Assembly (NCBI GenBank): GCA_035527515.1
Contig: DATLAJ010000146.1
Coordinates: forward strand, 62,001 to 126,000
Source of the DNA: a bacterium
GTDB taxonomy: Bacteria > B130-G9
DNA: 64,000 bases
Direction of reading: 5' to 3'
The translations under genes were made by a program, and so were the position numbers. Under the pieces are notes generated by a model. The model was not told the origin of the DNA. It saw only the letters and a program-made list of their open reading frames with translations, and did no database searches. Each line of letters starts with the position of its first letter. Position 1 is the stretch's first letter. This document shows positions 1 through 6,900 of this stretch, piece by piece.

Positions 1-2
1 GC

Positions 3-122
3 CTGATCGAATATGTGAAAAACCAGCAGGAGCATCATGCGAGGCTCTCGTTTGAGGAGGAATGGCGCGGGTTATTGGCTGAGGCGGGTATAGAGATCAA
101 CGACAGGATCCCGTCAGGCTGA
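3..122 (+). CDS. REP-associated tyrosine transposase (RAYT), C-terminal end only
   Basis: The window opens inside a gene; 39 codons remain before a TGA. The residues read LIEYVKNQQEHHARLSFEEE and continue to an IND-RIPSG tail. The pattern I-x-NQxEHH-(x4-6)-FEEE followed by a GIE-type tail is the usual end of IS200-like Y1 transposases of the RAYT group, which process REP palindromes as single-stranded DNA. The catalytic HUH and tyrosine motifs lie upstream of the window and are not visible. The stop codon lies inside the first REP-like palindrome (111-135), so the last residues are encoded by the repeat. Placement directly before an array of GTAG-type palindromes agrees with a RAYT and its own substrate. 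Family call is from the C-terminus only, so moderate confidence. Confidence 0.72.
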   Translation: MIEYVKNQQEHHARLSFEEEWRGLLAEAGIEINDRIPSG

Positions 123-635
123 CGCCTGCGGCTACCCATGGTCTTCCCTAGCGGGAAATCAGAGCATTCCAGCAACATAAGGATCAATGTGCTCGCGCCG
201 TATGTATCCCAGAGAATTGTCAATCCCCGCTAGGGGATACCGTGGGTAGCCGTGTGCGAAGCACAACGGGCAATAGATACAGGCCGGCCCAGCACCAAAT
301 TTCAATCCGTCAGGCTGACGCCTGCGGCTACCCATGGTTTTCCCTGACGGGAAATAGGGGCAATCCAGCAACATAACGAATGATCAATGTGCTCGCGCCG
401 TATGTATCCCAGACAATTACCTTCTCCCCGCTAGGGGATACCGTGGGTAGCCGTGTGTGAAACACAACGGGCAAGGAGAGCGCGCTTCCAAATAATCTCC
501 CCGTCAGGCTGACGCCTGCGGCTACCCATGGTCTTCCCTAGCGAGAAATTAGGGTATTCCAGCAACATAACGAATGATCAATGTGCTCGCGCCGTATGTA
601 TCCCAGAGAATTGTCTTGTCCCCGCTAGGGGCTAC
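111..635. repeat. REP/REPIN-like array, about 2.5 units of about 195 bp
   Basis: Five palindromes alternate in orientation: 111-135 (minus), 246-269 (plus), 307-331 (minus), 447-470 (plus), 501-525 (minus), with a truncated piece at 620-635. Each reads, in its own direction, GTAG then an imperfect hairpin: CCG-CAGGC-loop-GCCTG-A-CGG, or CCG-TGTGC-GAA-GCACA-A-CGG. The unpaired A sits at the same place in each. Blocks are preceded by a CCCGCTAGGG core and a conserved ATGGGTAGCCG or GTGGGTAGCCG. The linker with CAGCAACATAA and GTGCTCGCGCCGTATGTATC recurs three times, so whole units were tandemly copied. A 5' GTAG tetranucleotide with a bulged palindrome is the established REP layout, and inverted pairs form REPINs. 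The array ends at the stop codon of the neighbouring regulator. Apart from the RAYT end there is no gene here. Confidence 0.85.
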
Positions 636-1957
636 ACCAACAATCCCAGGCGACGCATCTTCCGCCAAAGCGTCGTCTTGTGAATCCCGAGCTCCCGCGA
701 CGTCGCAACGCGGTTGCCGCCGTTGCGGTCAAGCGCCTCAACTATCAGCCTCGCCTCGACATCGCGCAGCGAGCCGGAATAGGAAGGTGGCCCGGCGACA
801 GCTTTGGGTTGGAGATAGATTGGCAAGTGCTGCGGCTCAATGATTCTGCCCCTGCACAGGACGAACGCGTGCTCGATAATGTTCTCCAGCTCGCGGATGT
901 TGCCAGGGAAGTCGAACTTCATGAGGACAGACATGGCGTCCGGCGAGATGCCCGCTATGCTCTTGCCCTTCAGCCGGTTGAAACGCGTAATGAAGCGGTC
1001 GATGAGAAGCGGGATGTCCTTGCGCCGCTCCCGAAGTGGAGGCAGGCGCAGGTTCACGACGTTTACTCGGTAGTAGAGGTCCTGCCTGAACTCACCTCTT
1101 TCGACAAGTTGCCTCAGATCACTATTGGTGGCCGCGATTATTCGGACGTCTGCCTGAACGGTTTGTGACGAGCCAAGCGGCTCGTAGGTTCTCTCCTGCA
1201 CAACACGCAGCAGCCGGACTTGCATGGAGGGAGAGACTTCGCCGATCTCGTCGAGGAATAGAGTGCCGCCCTCGGCCATGTCAAACCTCCCTTTCCGGTC
1301 TGAGGTGGCATCCGTGAACGCTCCTCTCTTGTGGCCGAAAAGCTCCGATTCTAAAAGCGTGTCCGGCAGCGCGCCGCTATTGACGATCACCAGCGGCTTG
1401 TTCCGGCGCGGGCTGAGGCCATGAATCGCCCTACACAGAAGCTCCTTACCGGTGCCGCTCTCGCCCTCTATGAGAACGGTGCTCTCGCTCTCAGCTACGG
1501 CCGGCAAGATGTTGAAAAGCTCCAACATCTCCTTGTTCTGGCTTATCATATCGGAGAAACTGTAGCGCTGCTCGACCTTTTTTTTCAGCTCCTCGACGAG
1601 GCTGAGGTCGCGGAACGTCTCAACGCCGCCGATTACATTGCCCTCGTCGTCCCTCAGAACAGCCGTCGAGGCGCTTAGGGGAACGTTCTCGCCGCTTTCG
1701 TTGATCATGAACAACGCCTTGCAGAGAACCGGCTCACCCGTCTTCATGGTCTGCCGAAGCGCGCAGTCCGACTCGCAAACCGTGGCCCGCAGAACCTCCC
1801 AGCACGGCCTTCCAACCGCATCCTCGCGCAAGACGCCTGTTATTCGCTCCGCTGCGTGGTTGAACAACGTGATGCGGAACTCAAGATCGACTGTGAACAC
1901 CCTGTCGGTGATCGAGTCGAGGATAACTTCAATGTGTCTCTGATGTTCTTGCCTCAT
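632..1957 (-). CDS. PAS-domain sigma-54-dependent transcriptional activator
   Basis: This 441-residue protein should activate RNA polymerase-sigma54 in response to a signal read by its PAS domain. A PAS domain spans about residues 5-120, followed by an AAA+ domain with Walker A GESGTGKE, the sigma54-contacting loop as GAFTDA (a variant of GAFTGA) and Walker B GGTLFLDEIGE. A Fis-type helix-turn-helix lies in the last 40 residues (NGGN..ATSRELGIHKTTLWRK). There is no receiver domain, so it is not a classical response regulator. The PAS domain holds closely spaced cysteines (C-W-E-V, then C-E-S-D-C) that could suit a redox or metal signal; that is inference. The stop codon TAG is part of the truncated repeat 620-635. 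A GAGAGAAG ribosome site precedes the ATG. No target promoter was identified. The 276 bp upstream holds nothing I can support. Confidence 0.93.
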   Translation of the reverse strand: MRQEHQRHIEVILDSITDRVFTVDLEFRITLFNHAAERITGVLREDAVGRPCWEVLRATVCESDCALRQTMKTGEPVLCKALFMINESGENVPLSASTAVLRDDEGNVIGGVETFRDLSLVEELKKKVEQRYSFSDMISQNKEMLELFNILPAVAESESTVLIEGESGTGKELLCRAIHGLSPRRNKPLVIVNSGALPDTLLESELFGHKRGAFTDATSDRKGRFDMAEGGTLFLDEIGEVSPSMQVRLLRVVQERTYEPLGSSQTVQADVRIIAATNSDLRQLVERGEFRQDLYYRVNVVNLRLPPLRERRKDIPLLIDRFITRFNRLKGKSIAGISPDAMSVLMKFDFPGNIRELENIIEHAFVLCRGRIIEPQHLPIYLQPKAVAGPPSYSGSLRDVEARLIVEALDRNGGNRVATSRELGIHKTTLWRKMRRLGLLV

Positions 1958-2233
1958 CAGCTTCTCTCTCGGGCTGCAATCTGCAACACCCCAAACGGCC
2001 CTGCTCTATCGCATCATACATTAGCAACAGCGAGCTGGTTAAGCAAGACGTGGCCTGCCTAAAAGCTTCAATCTGCGGCCCATATATGACGTCGCGACCG
2101 CCCACTTACACCGGGCTGCCTCTACTCATCCTTGCGGCGATACACTGCAAAAGATCAATGCAATGAATGACAAGGCGGAGACGTCTAGGCAATGGGCGCG
2201 CACCGACAACAACGGTGATTGGAGCATCAGCCG

Positions 2234-2887
2234 CTATGGGTTTGCGGCACTAAACGCCATGAGCAGGGGGAATGTCTCCGCAAGCCCGCTGGTGATGAAC
2301 TCAACCGCCATGGCGGCAAGCATCAGGCCCATTATTCGAGTGAATATGTTGATGCCGGTCCTGCCGAGTCGCTTGGCCAGCGGGACGCCGATCTTGAACA
2401 GGACATAGATTGTCCCACCCATCAGCAGGATGGTCCCAATCATGATCGGCATATATGCAAGCCCAGGCGACCGTTGTTCCTGAAGGATCACCGTGCTTAT
2501 GGCGCCGGGGCCAGCAAGCAAGGGAATGGCCAATGGAACGACAGCAATATCCTCTTTCTCAGCGCTCTCGGTCGCCTCGCGCGGCGTGTATTTCGACCTG
2601 GGCTGCCGAGCACGAAGCATAGCGATGGCAATCAAGAGAATCAGGATCCCCCCACCTATTCTGAATGCTGGTATCCCCACCCCAAAAAAGGATAGAATCC
2701 GTTGACCGAGAAACGCGGAGACCATCAGGATTGCGCAGACCGCCAGCGCTGTTCTTCTGGGGATTCGTCGAACCTCATCATCGTCGCGACCTTGCGATAG
2801 CGACGCAAAAATAGGCACCGCGCCAATGGGATTGAGAATCGCGAACAGCGCCGCGAAAAGTTTAACAAAATAGACCATCGGGCTCAT
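2234..2887 (-). CDS. MarC family integral membrane protein
   Basis: A 217-residue inner-membrane protein with about six hydrophobic segments, the usual size for MarC (UPF0056). The N-terminal FVKLFAALFAILNPIGAVPIF is the family's most recognisable stretch, with the NP-x-G-x-x-P motif; later segments include a GGGILILLIAIAML helix and a PLAIPLLAGPGAIST segment that is also typical. The family's transport substrate is not established; the old link with multiple antibiotic resistance has not held up. It stands alone between the regulator and the acyltransferase, on the same strand, with gaps of about 270 and 170 bp, so no operon partner is implied. Confidence 0.92.
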   Translation of the reverse strand: MSPMVYFVKLFAALFAILNPIGAVPIFASLSQGRDDDEVRRIPRRTALAVCAILMVSAFLGQRILSFFGVGIPAFRIGGGILILLIAIAMLRARQPRSKYTPREATESAEKEDIAVVPLAIPLLAGPGAISTVILQEQRSPGLAYMPIMIGTILLMGGTIYVLFKIGVPLAKRLGRTGINIFTRIMGLMLAAMAVEFITSGLAETFPLLMAFSAANP

Positions 2888-3053
2888 TTCGGCTCAATCT
2901 CCCTATTGATCTCGTCTGCTGTGGCAATCTGCACAGACATTTCTACACTCGCCACGCTTAACAACGTGTCCAACGAAACATCGGGTGAGTCAAAAGGTTC
3001 CGAGGCCCGATGAGGCGCAGGCCAGATCAGCATCCGCGAAACACTCTGTCATG

Positions 3054-4004
3054 CTAGCTGGAATTGCTGCCTTTGTCGAGCCGCTTCCTCCACCTATGCG
3101 ATATCCAGCTCCACTGTTCGGGGTCCTCTCGCACGACAGCCTCTATCGCCTTTGTCATAACGGCTGTTGCCTGGCGGACAGACTCGTCATTATACTCGCT
3201 CGGCATATTCAGAGGCGGCTGGACGACAATCTTCTGTCTGCCGCCGGGCAGGTTATACGCAAATGCCGGCGCCACCTTCGCTCCAGACCGAATGGCCAGT
3301 GCAGCGGGGCCTTTGGGGGTTGGGACCTGATAGCCGAAGAAATCAACGAAAACGCCGCCCTTCCTGGCCTCCTCATCCATTATCAGGCAAATCACCTCGC
3401 CATTTTTGAGGCGACTCAGGCATTCCCTGAACGATGCCCACCGCGGACTCCGGTCGATCGGATGCATCCCAAAGACCTCTTGGCACCCCTTGATGACCAT
3501 GGCGGCGGTCTGGGGGTCCTGTGGCATGTTGATCACCGCCGAAAACGGGAAGTCCTCCAACGCAAGTCTGAGACACAGCATCATAAAATTGCCGAAGTGT
3601 GCGCTGAGAACTACGACTCCCCTGCCCCTGCTAACGGCGCTCTTGATGTGCTCCAGGCCCTCCACCTGCACTATATCGGCGGCGAGATGCGGATGACCGA
3701 CAATCCACAGGAGCTCCAGCACGTTCCTCGCCAAGTTGCGAGCGACCTGCTTGCACATTCGGATTCGCTCAGGCTCCGATAGATCCGGCAGAGCAAGTCT
3801 CATGTTGTCAAGCGCACGCCGCCAATCGCTCTTTGTCACGTGCCAAGCAATACTGCCCGACCGGTCTGAAAGTCGCTCGATCCATCCCAATGGGAATCGA
3901 GGGATCAAGAGCAAGGCCGCCCTGAGCAACTGCCGCCCTGTCCAAAACTTCGCCGCGCGGGTTAGCCGCTTGCGGGCCTTCCTAAACCGCTTTCTCAATC
4001 GCAT
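3054..4004 (-). CDS. LpxL/HtrB-like lysophospholipid acyltransferase
   Basis: A 316-residue protein with the size and layout of the LpxL/LpxM late acyltransferases of lipid A synthesis, which act at the inner membrane with acyl-ACP. Visible family features are a basic N-terminus, R-GVVVLSAHFGNF at about 130-140, INMPQDPQ, an EVICLIMDEEARKGGVFVDFFG block and a C-terminal WSWISHRWRKR (the usual W-x-H-R-W). One key position is odd: the catalytic HX4D/E motif reads H136-FGNF-M141, so the expected acidic residue is methionine. Activity may be lost or changed. It lies directly downstream of a degraded AMP-ligase, with 43 bp between them. The family call is firm; the exact substrate is not. Confidence 0.85.
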   Translation of the reverse strand: MRLRKRFRKARKRLTRAAKFWTGRQLLRAALLLIPRFPLGWIERLSDRSGSIAWHVTKSDWRRALDNMRLALPDLSEPERIRMCKQVARNLARNVLELLWIVGHPHLAADIVQVEGLEHIKSAVSRGRGVVVLSAHFGNFMMLCLRLALEDFPFSAVINMPQDPQTAAMVIKGCQEVFGMHPIDRSPRWASFRECLSRLKNGEVICLIMDEEARKGGVFVDFFGYQVPTPKGPAALAIRSGAKVAPAFAYNLPGGRQKIVVQPPLNMPSEYNDESVRQATAVMTKAIEAVVREDPEQWSWISHRWRKRLDKGSNSS

Positions 4005-4047
4005 CAGTGCCTCGGCGAGGCCCGTCTATGCAAAACAGCGCTTACCA

Positions 4048-4222
4048 TCAAGCTTGCACGGTGAGCGACAACCTGTCGATCTTGCCCATCTTCGTCCTCG
4101 GCAAAGTCTCACGGAACTCGATCTGGCAGCTCTTTGTTCGTTACCGGCCTGTCATCCGCGAGCACCGCAAGCTTGTCTGGAACATCACCTGCCGTCTCGA
4201 TTAAACATTTCCCCGGATGCAT
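4048..4222 (-). pseudogene. Collapsed AMP-dependent acyl-CoA synthetase/ligase remnant
   Basis: Two reading frames preserve the two ends of an AMP-ligase with the middle missing. From ATG at 4222, with a GAAGGGAA ribosome site, the frame reads MHPGKCLIETAGDVPDK and continues LAVLADDRPVTNKEL, the usual ligase opening (PDK-x-A-V-x-x-D-x-x-x-T-Y-x-E-L). About 10 codons later the other frame reads QIEFRETLPRTKMGKIDR and ends at TGA 4048, the usual ligase ending with the catalytic lysine in the P-R-T-x-x-G-K motif. An intact ligase is about 500 residues, so more than 400 codons were deleted. The intact promoter and ribosome site suggest a fairly recent event. It may once have been cotranscribed with the acyltransferase at 3054-4004. 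Confidence 0.75.
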
Positions 4223-4275
4223 AACTGTTCCCTTCAACTCTCACCAATTGGAAACGCAGACATTACTATAGCCGT

Positions 4276-4305
4276 ATATTACTATAATAGGTGTTGCGCT
4301 GGCAA
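4276..4305 (-). promoter_or_regulatory. Candidate sigma70-type promoter
   Basis: On the minus strand a TTGCCA hexamer (4305-4300) is followed after 18 bp by TAATAT (4281-4276) in an AT-rich patch. It would drive the ligase remnant and the LpxL-like gene. The call rests on pattern only. Confidence 0.35.
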
Positions 4306-4454
4306 GAACACACAAAGGCCCCGATAATCAGATTGATCGTTTCTGAAGTTGAGCTCTGAAGCTGGCTGCCACGTGGGCACGGGAGTTCATGTCGACGGCC
4401 GAGTTGCTGCCTCTTTCAGCTAACGGGTGCGAACGAGGGGTGCAGGCTGCAAAT

Positions 4455-4580
4455 CCCCGAAAGGGGATACCGTGGGTAGCCGTGCGTGCAACGCAACGGG
4501 GAGGTTAGAAAGGGGGATTGTGGCTCCATTCGGACCGTCAGGCTACGCCTGCGGCTACCCATGGTCTGCCCTTCGGGCAC
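4455..4580. repeat. REPIN-like inverted pair, same family as 111-635
   Basis: The plus-strand element has GTAG at 4476-4479, followed by the stem CCG-TGCGT-GCA-ACGCA-A-CGG. The minus-strand element (4535-4558) has GTAG followed by CCG-CAGGC-GTA-GCCTG-A-CGG. The flanks carry CCCCGAAAGGGG in place of CCCCGCTAGGGG. Stem bases differ from the first array but pairing is kept. Between the acyltransferase operon and etfA there is no other gene. Confidence 0.82.
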
Positions 4581-4636
4581 GAGCTTCTGCCCTCCATCCG
4601 CGAGGGAGCCGCAACGCAACAGCCACGGCCACCGCG

Positions 4637-5830
4637 TCAGAGACGGCGTTTAAGCCGCTCCGTAAACCTCGGAACCACTTGAAACAGATCACCTACAATG
4701 CCGTACGTAGCGACTTTGAATATGGGCGCCTCCGGGTCCTTGTTGATGGCGACGATGACATCGGAGGTCCGCATCCCGGCAAGGTGCTGTATTGCGCCTG
4801 ATATCCCGCACGCAACGTAGAGCTTTGGCCGCACTGTCTTGCCAGTCTGGCCGACCTGGTGCGGATACGGTATCCAGCCCGCATCGACCGCCGCTCGCGA
4901 GGCGCCAACCACGCCGCCCAGCGCCTTAGCAAGGTTCCTAATGACGCTGAAGTTCTCCGGCTTGCCGAGACCACGTCCACCGGACACAATGACGTCAGCA
5001 TCGACGAGGTTGACGTTCTCTTGCTCGCTCTTGATAAACTCAAGGACGGTAGTAAGGATCTCACCATCCTCGATCGCAAGCTCCTCTCGTATCAGCTCAC
5101 CCGTCATCGTCTCGTCCGGCGTTGGCATCTCCATAACCTTCGGCCGAACGGTCGCCATCTGTGGCCTTCGCCTTTCGCACCTTATCTGCGCCATTATGTT
5201 CCCGCCGAACGCCGGGCGCGTCTGGACCATGTTCCGCCCGTCATCCGCGATGTGAAGGCCCGTGCAATCCGCCGTCAACCCAGTCTCAAGCCTCGTTGCC
5301 AGAGCGCCGGCAAGGTCCCTGCCGCAAGTCGTCCCGCCAATGAGCACAATCTCTGGCCTGTATTTCTGAATGAGAGAGACAAACGCCCGAGCAAACGGCG
5401 CCGTCCTATACAACGACAGCCGGTCATCCTCAACCAAATAGACGCGCTCCGCCCCGTAGTGAAAAAGAGGCCCAGCGAGGTCAGCAACTTCGTGACCCAG
5501 CAAGACCGCGCACAGCCGGCACGAGAGCCGGTCGGCAAGCTCTCGCCCCTTGCCCAAGAGCTCAAACGTAACATTGGCTATGCGGCCACTCTCCTGCTCG
5601 CAGAAAATCCAAACATCCCTGTAGTCCTCCACACGCATCCCCTCGAGGCGCTCCCCCACGGGGATCGAGAGGGCGTCAACCGGGCACACGGAGATGCACG
5701 CGCCGCAGTCATTACAGGCCTCCGAGACTACTGCCACACCGTCAACAACGCTCAGCGCCGAAAATGGGCACGAATCGATGCAGAGACCGCAGCCCGTGCA
5801 AAGCTCAGTATCTATCCTCAATTGGCCCAA
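4637..5830 (-). CDS. etfA: Electron transfer flavoprotein alpha subunit with N-terminal 2x[4Fe-4S] ferredoxin domain
   Basis: The alpha subunit of an ETF, which carries FAD and passes electrons between dehydrogenases and an acceptor. Residues 1-55 form a ferredoxin with two clusters: C11, C14, C17, C21 and C39, C42, C45, C49. Residues about 65-260 are the ETF N-terminal domain. From about 280 comes the FAD domain with SGGRGLG, GASRAAVDAGW, QVGQTGKTV and the GISGAIQH and INKDPEAPIF blocks that contact FAD. The length of 397 suits ferredoxin-fused alpha subunits known from anaerobes, where they work with acyl-CoA, lactate or similar dehydrogenases, some with electron bifurcation. No partner dehydrogenase is in the window. 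The likely start is TTG at 5830, 13 bp after etfB. Its 3' end faces the REP pair. Confidence 0.94.
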   Translation of the reverse strand: MGQLRIDTELCTGCGLCIDSCPFSALSVVDGVAVVSEACNDCGACISVCPVDALSIPVGERLEGMRVEDYRDVWIFCEQESGRIANVTFELLGKGRELADRLSCRLCAVLLGHEVADLAGPLFHYGAERVYLVEDDRLSLYRTAPFARAFVSLIQKYRPEIVLIGGTTCGRDLAGALATRLETGLTADCTGLHIADDGRNMVQTRPAFGGNIMAQIRCERRRPQMATVRPKVMEMPTPDETMTGELIREELAIEDGEILTTVLEFIKSEQENVNLVDADVIVSGGRGLGKPENFSVIRNLAKALGGVVGASRAAVDAGWIPYPHQVGQTGKTVRPKLYVACGISGAIQHLAGMRTSDVIVAINKDPEAPIFKVATYGIVGDLFQVVPRFTERLKRRL

Positions 5831-5843
5831 TTATCTCTACCTC

Positions 5844-6638
5844 TCATACTAAGCCGTCTGCACCAAGCTTCTGCATCAGCTTCTCCACGGCCTCGTCAAC
5901 CCCGCCTTCTAGTATCTCGCCGCCGGAGCGAATCGGCGGAGTGAAGACTCTCTCAACCCACGTCGCAGACCCGCCAAGGCCAATCCGGGAAGCATCAGCC
6001 TGGATATCCTCCGCGCCCCAATGGGGAAGCTGTTTCCGGCTGGCTTTTCTTATTCCCAGAAGCGAGGGATACCTTGGCTGGTTGATGTCCTTGACCACCG
6101 TCAATAGCGCCGGCAGGCGTCCCCGAACCGCCTCAACACAGCCCTCGAGCATCCGGTGGACGGAAACAGCTCTACCCTCCAGGTCCAACTCCACAACCTT
6201 GCAGACATAGGTCAGCTGCGAAAGCCCAAGCCGCGTCGCAATACCCGGACCTACCTGCGCCGTGTCTCCATCAATCGCCTGCTTACCGCAAATCACCAGG
6301 TCAAAATCGCCAATCTTCTTAATCGCACGCGACAGCACGTAGGACGTCGCAAGAGTGTCCGAACCTGCAAAACACGGATCATTGAGCAAGACCGCCTCGT
6401 TCGCACCCATTGCCAAAGCTTGTTTCAGCGCCTTCTCGGCCTGAGATGGACCCATGCTAACGACCCAGACGTCCCCACCAAAACGCTCCCGCAACAGCAG
6501 CGCCTCCTCAATCGCATACTCATCGAAGGGATTGATGACTGCCTCCGCCGCCTCACGATTGAGGGTGTTGTCCTCGGGATTTATGGTGATTTCCGAGGCA
6601 GATTCAGGAACCTGCTTCACACAAACAATTGTTCTCAT
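5844..6638 (-). CDS. etfB: Electron transfer flavoprotein beta subunit
   Basis: The 264-residue beta subunit of the ETF heterodimer, first gene of the etfBA pair. The protein opens MRTIVCVKQVPESASEITIN and then has NPFDEYAIEEALLL; the nucleotide-binding signature follows as VICGKQAIDGDTAQVGPGIA (about residues 118-137). In bifurcating ETFs this region binds a second flavin rather than AMP; sequence alone does not settle which applies here. Downstream etfA begins 13 bp later, so the two are cotranscribed. Length and order are normal for the family. Confidence 0.95.
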   Translation of the reverse strand: MRTIVCVKQVPESASEITINPEDNTLNREAAEAVINPFDEYAIEEALLLRERFGGDVWVVSMGPSQAEKALKQALAMGANEAVLLNDPCFAGSDTLATSYVLSRAIKKIGDFDLVICGKQAIDGDTAQVGPGIATRLGLSQLTYVCKVVELDLEGRAVSVHRMLEGCVEAVRGRLPALLTVVKDINQPRYPSLLGIRKASRKQLPHWGAEDIQADASRIGLGGSATWVERVFTPPIRSGGEILEGGVDEAVEKLMQKLGADGLV

Positions 6639-6785
6639 AACAAACTAACCTATGGTTTGATAGGGACAGCGAAAGGCCACGCAAAGATATACGACGCTCG
6701 CAATCCCGTCAAGGAAAACACTAGCCAAGCATGATCAGATTGAGCCAAGCTGTATTATTGTGGGCCCCATCGAATGTCTGAACGT

Positions 6786-6814
6786 TTGCAGACTGTCCGG
6801 TTCCGTGTTATTCT
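6786..6814 (+). promoter_or_regulatory. Promoter of the first secreted beta-helix gene
   Basis: TTGCAG (6786-6791), 17-bp spacer, TATTCT (6809-6814). The same arrangement, with the same GGTTCCGTGT spacer end, stands before the paralog at 38149, which supports a real promoter. The predicted leader is about 80 nt and ends in a CCC-loop-GGG element that overlaps the ribosome site. Confidence 0.6.
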
Positions 6815-6900
6815 TCTCTGGGTTGGTTTTCTGGGTATTGTTGCGCTTCAATTATAGGGCACAGCGCAGATAACACTAACCCCTAAAAAGGGAGAGAGCC

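Noticed and set aside
111-635. Regular repeats could be taken for a CRISPR array.
   Set aside because: Units are about 195 bp, the palindromes alternate in orientation, linkers are conserved instead of unique, and no cas gene is near.
2985-3782. A 265-codon plus-strand open frame opposite the LpxL-like gene.
   Set aside because: Basic, low-complexity translation without recognisable domains; the minus-strand gene explains the region.
4859-5944. A 361-codon plus-strand open frame opposite etfA and etfB.
   Set aside because: It is a shadow of GC-rich coding DNA: no family features, and both genes beneath it are certain.
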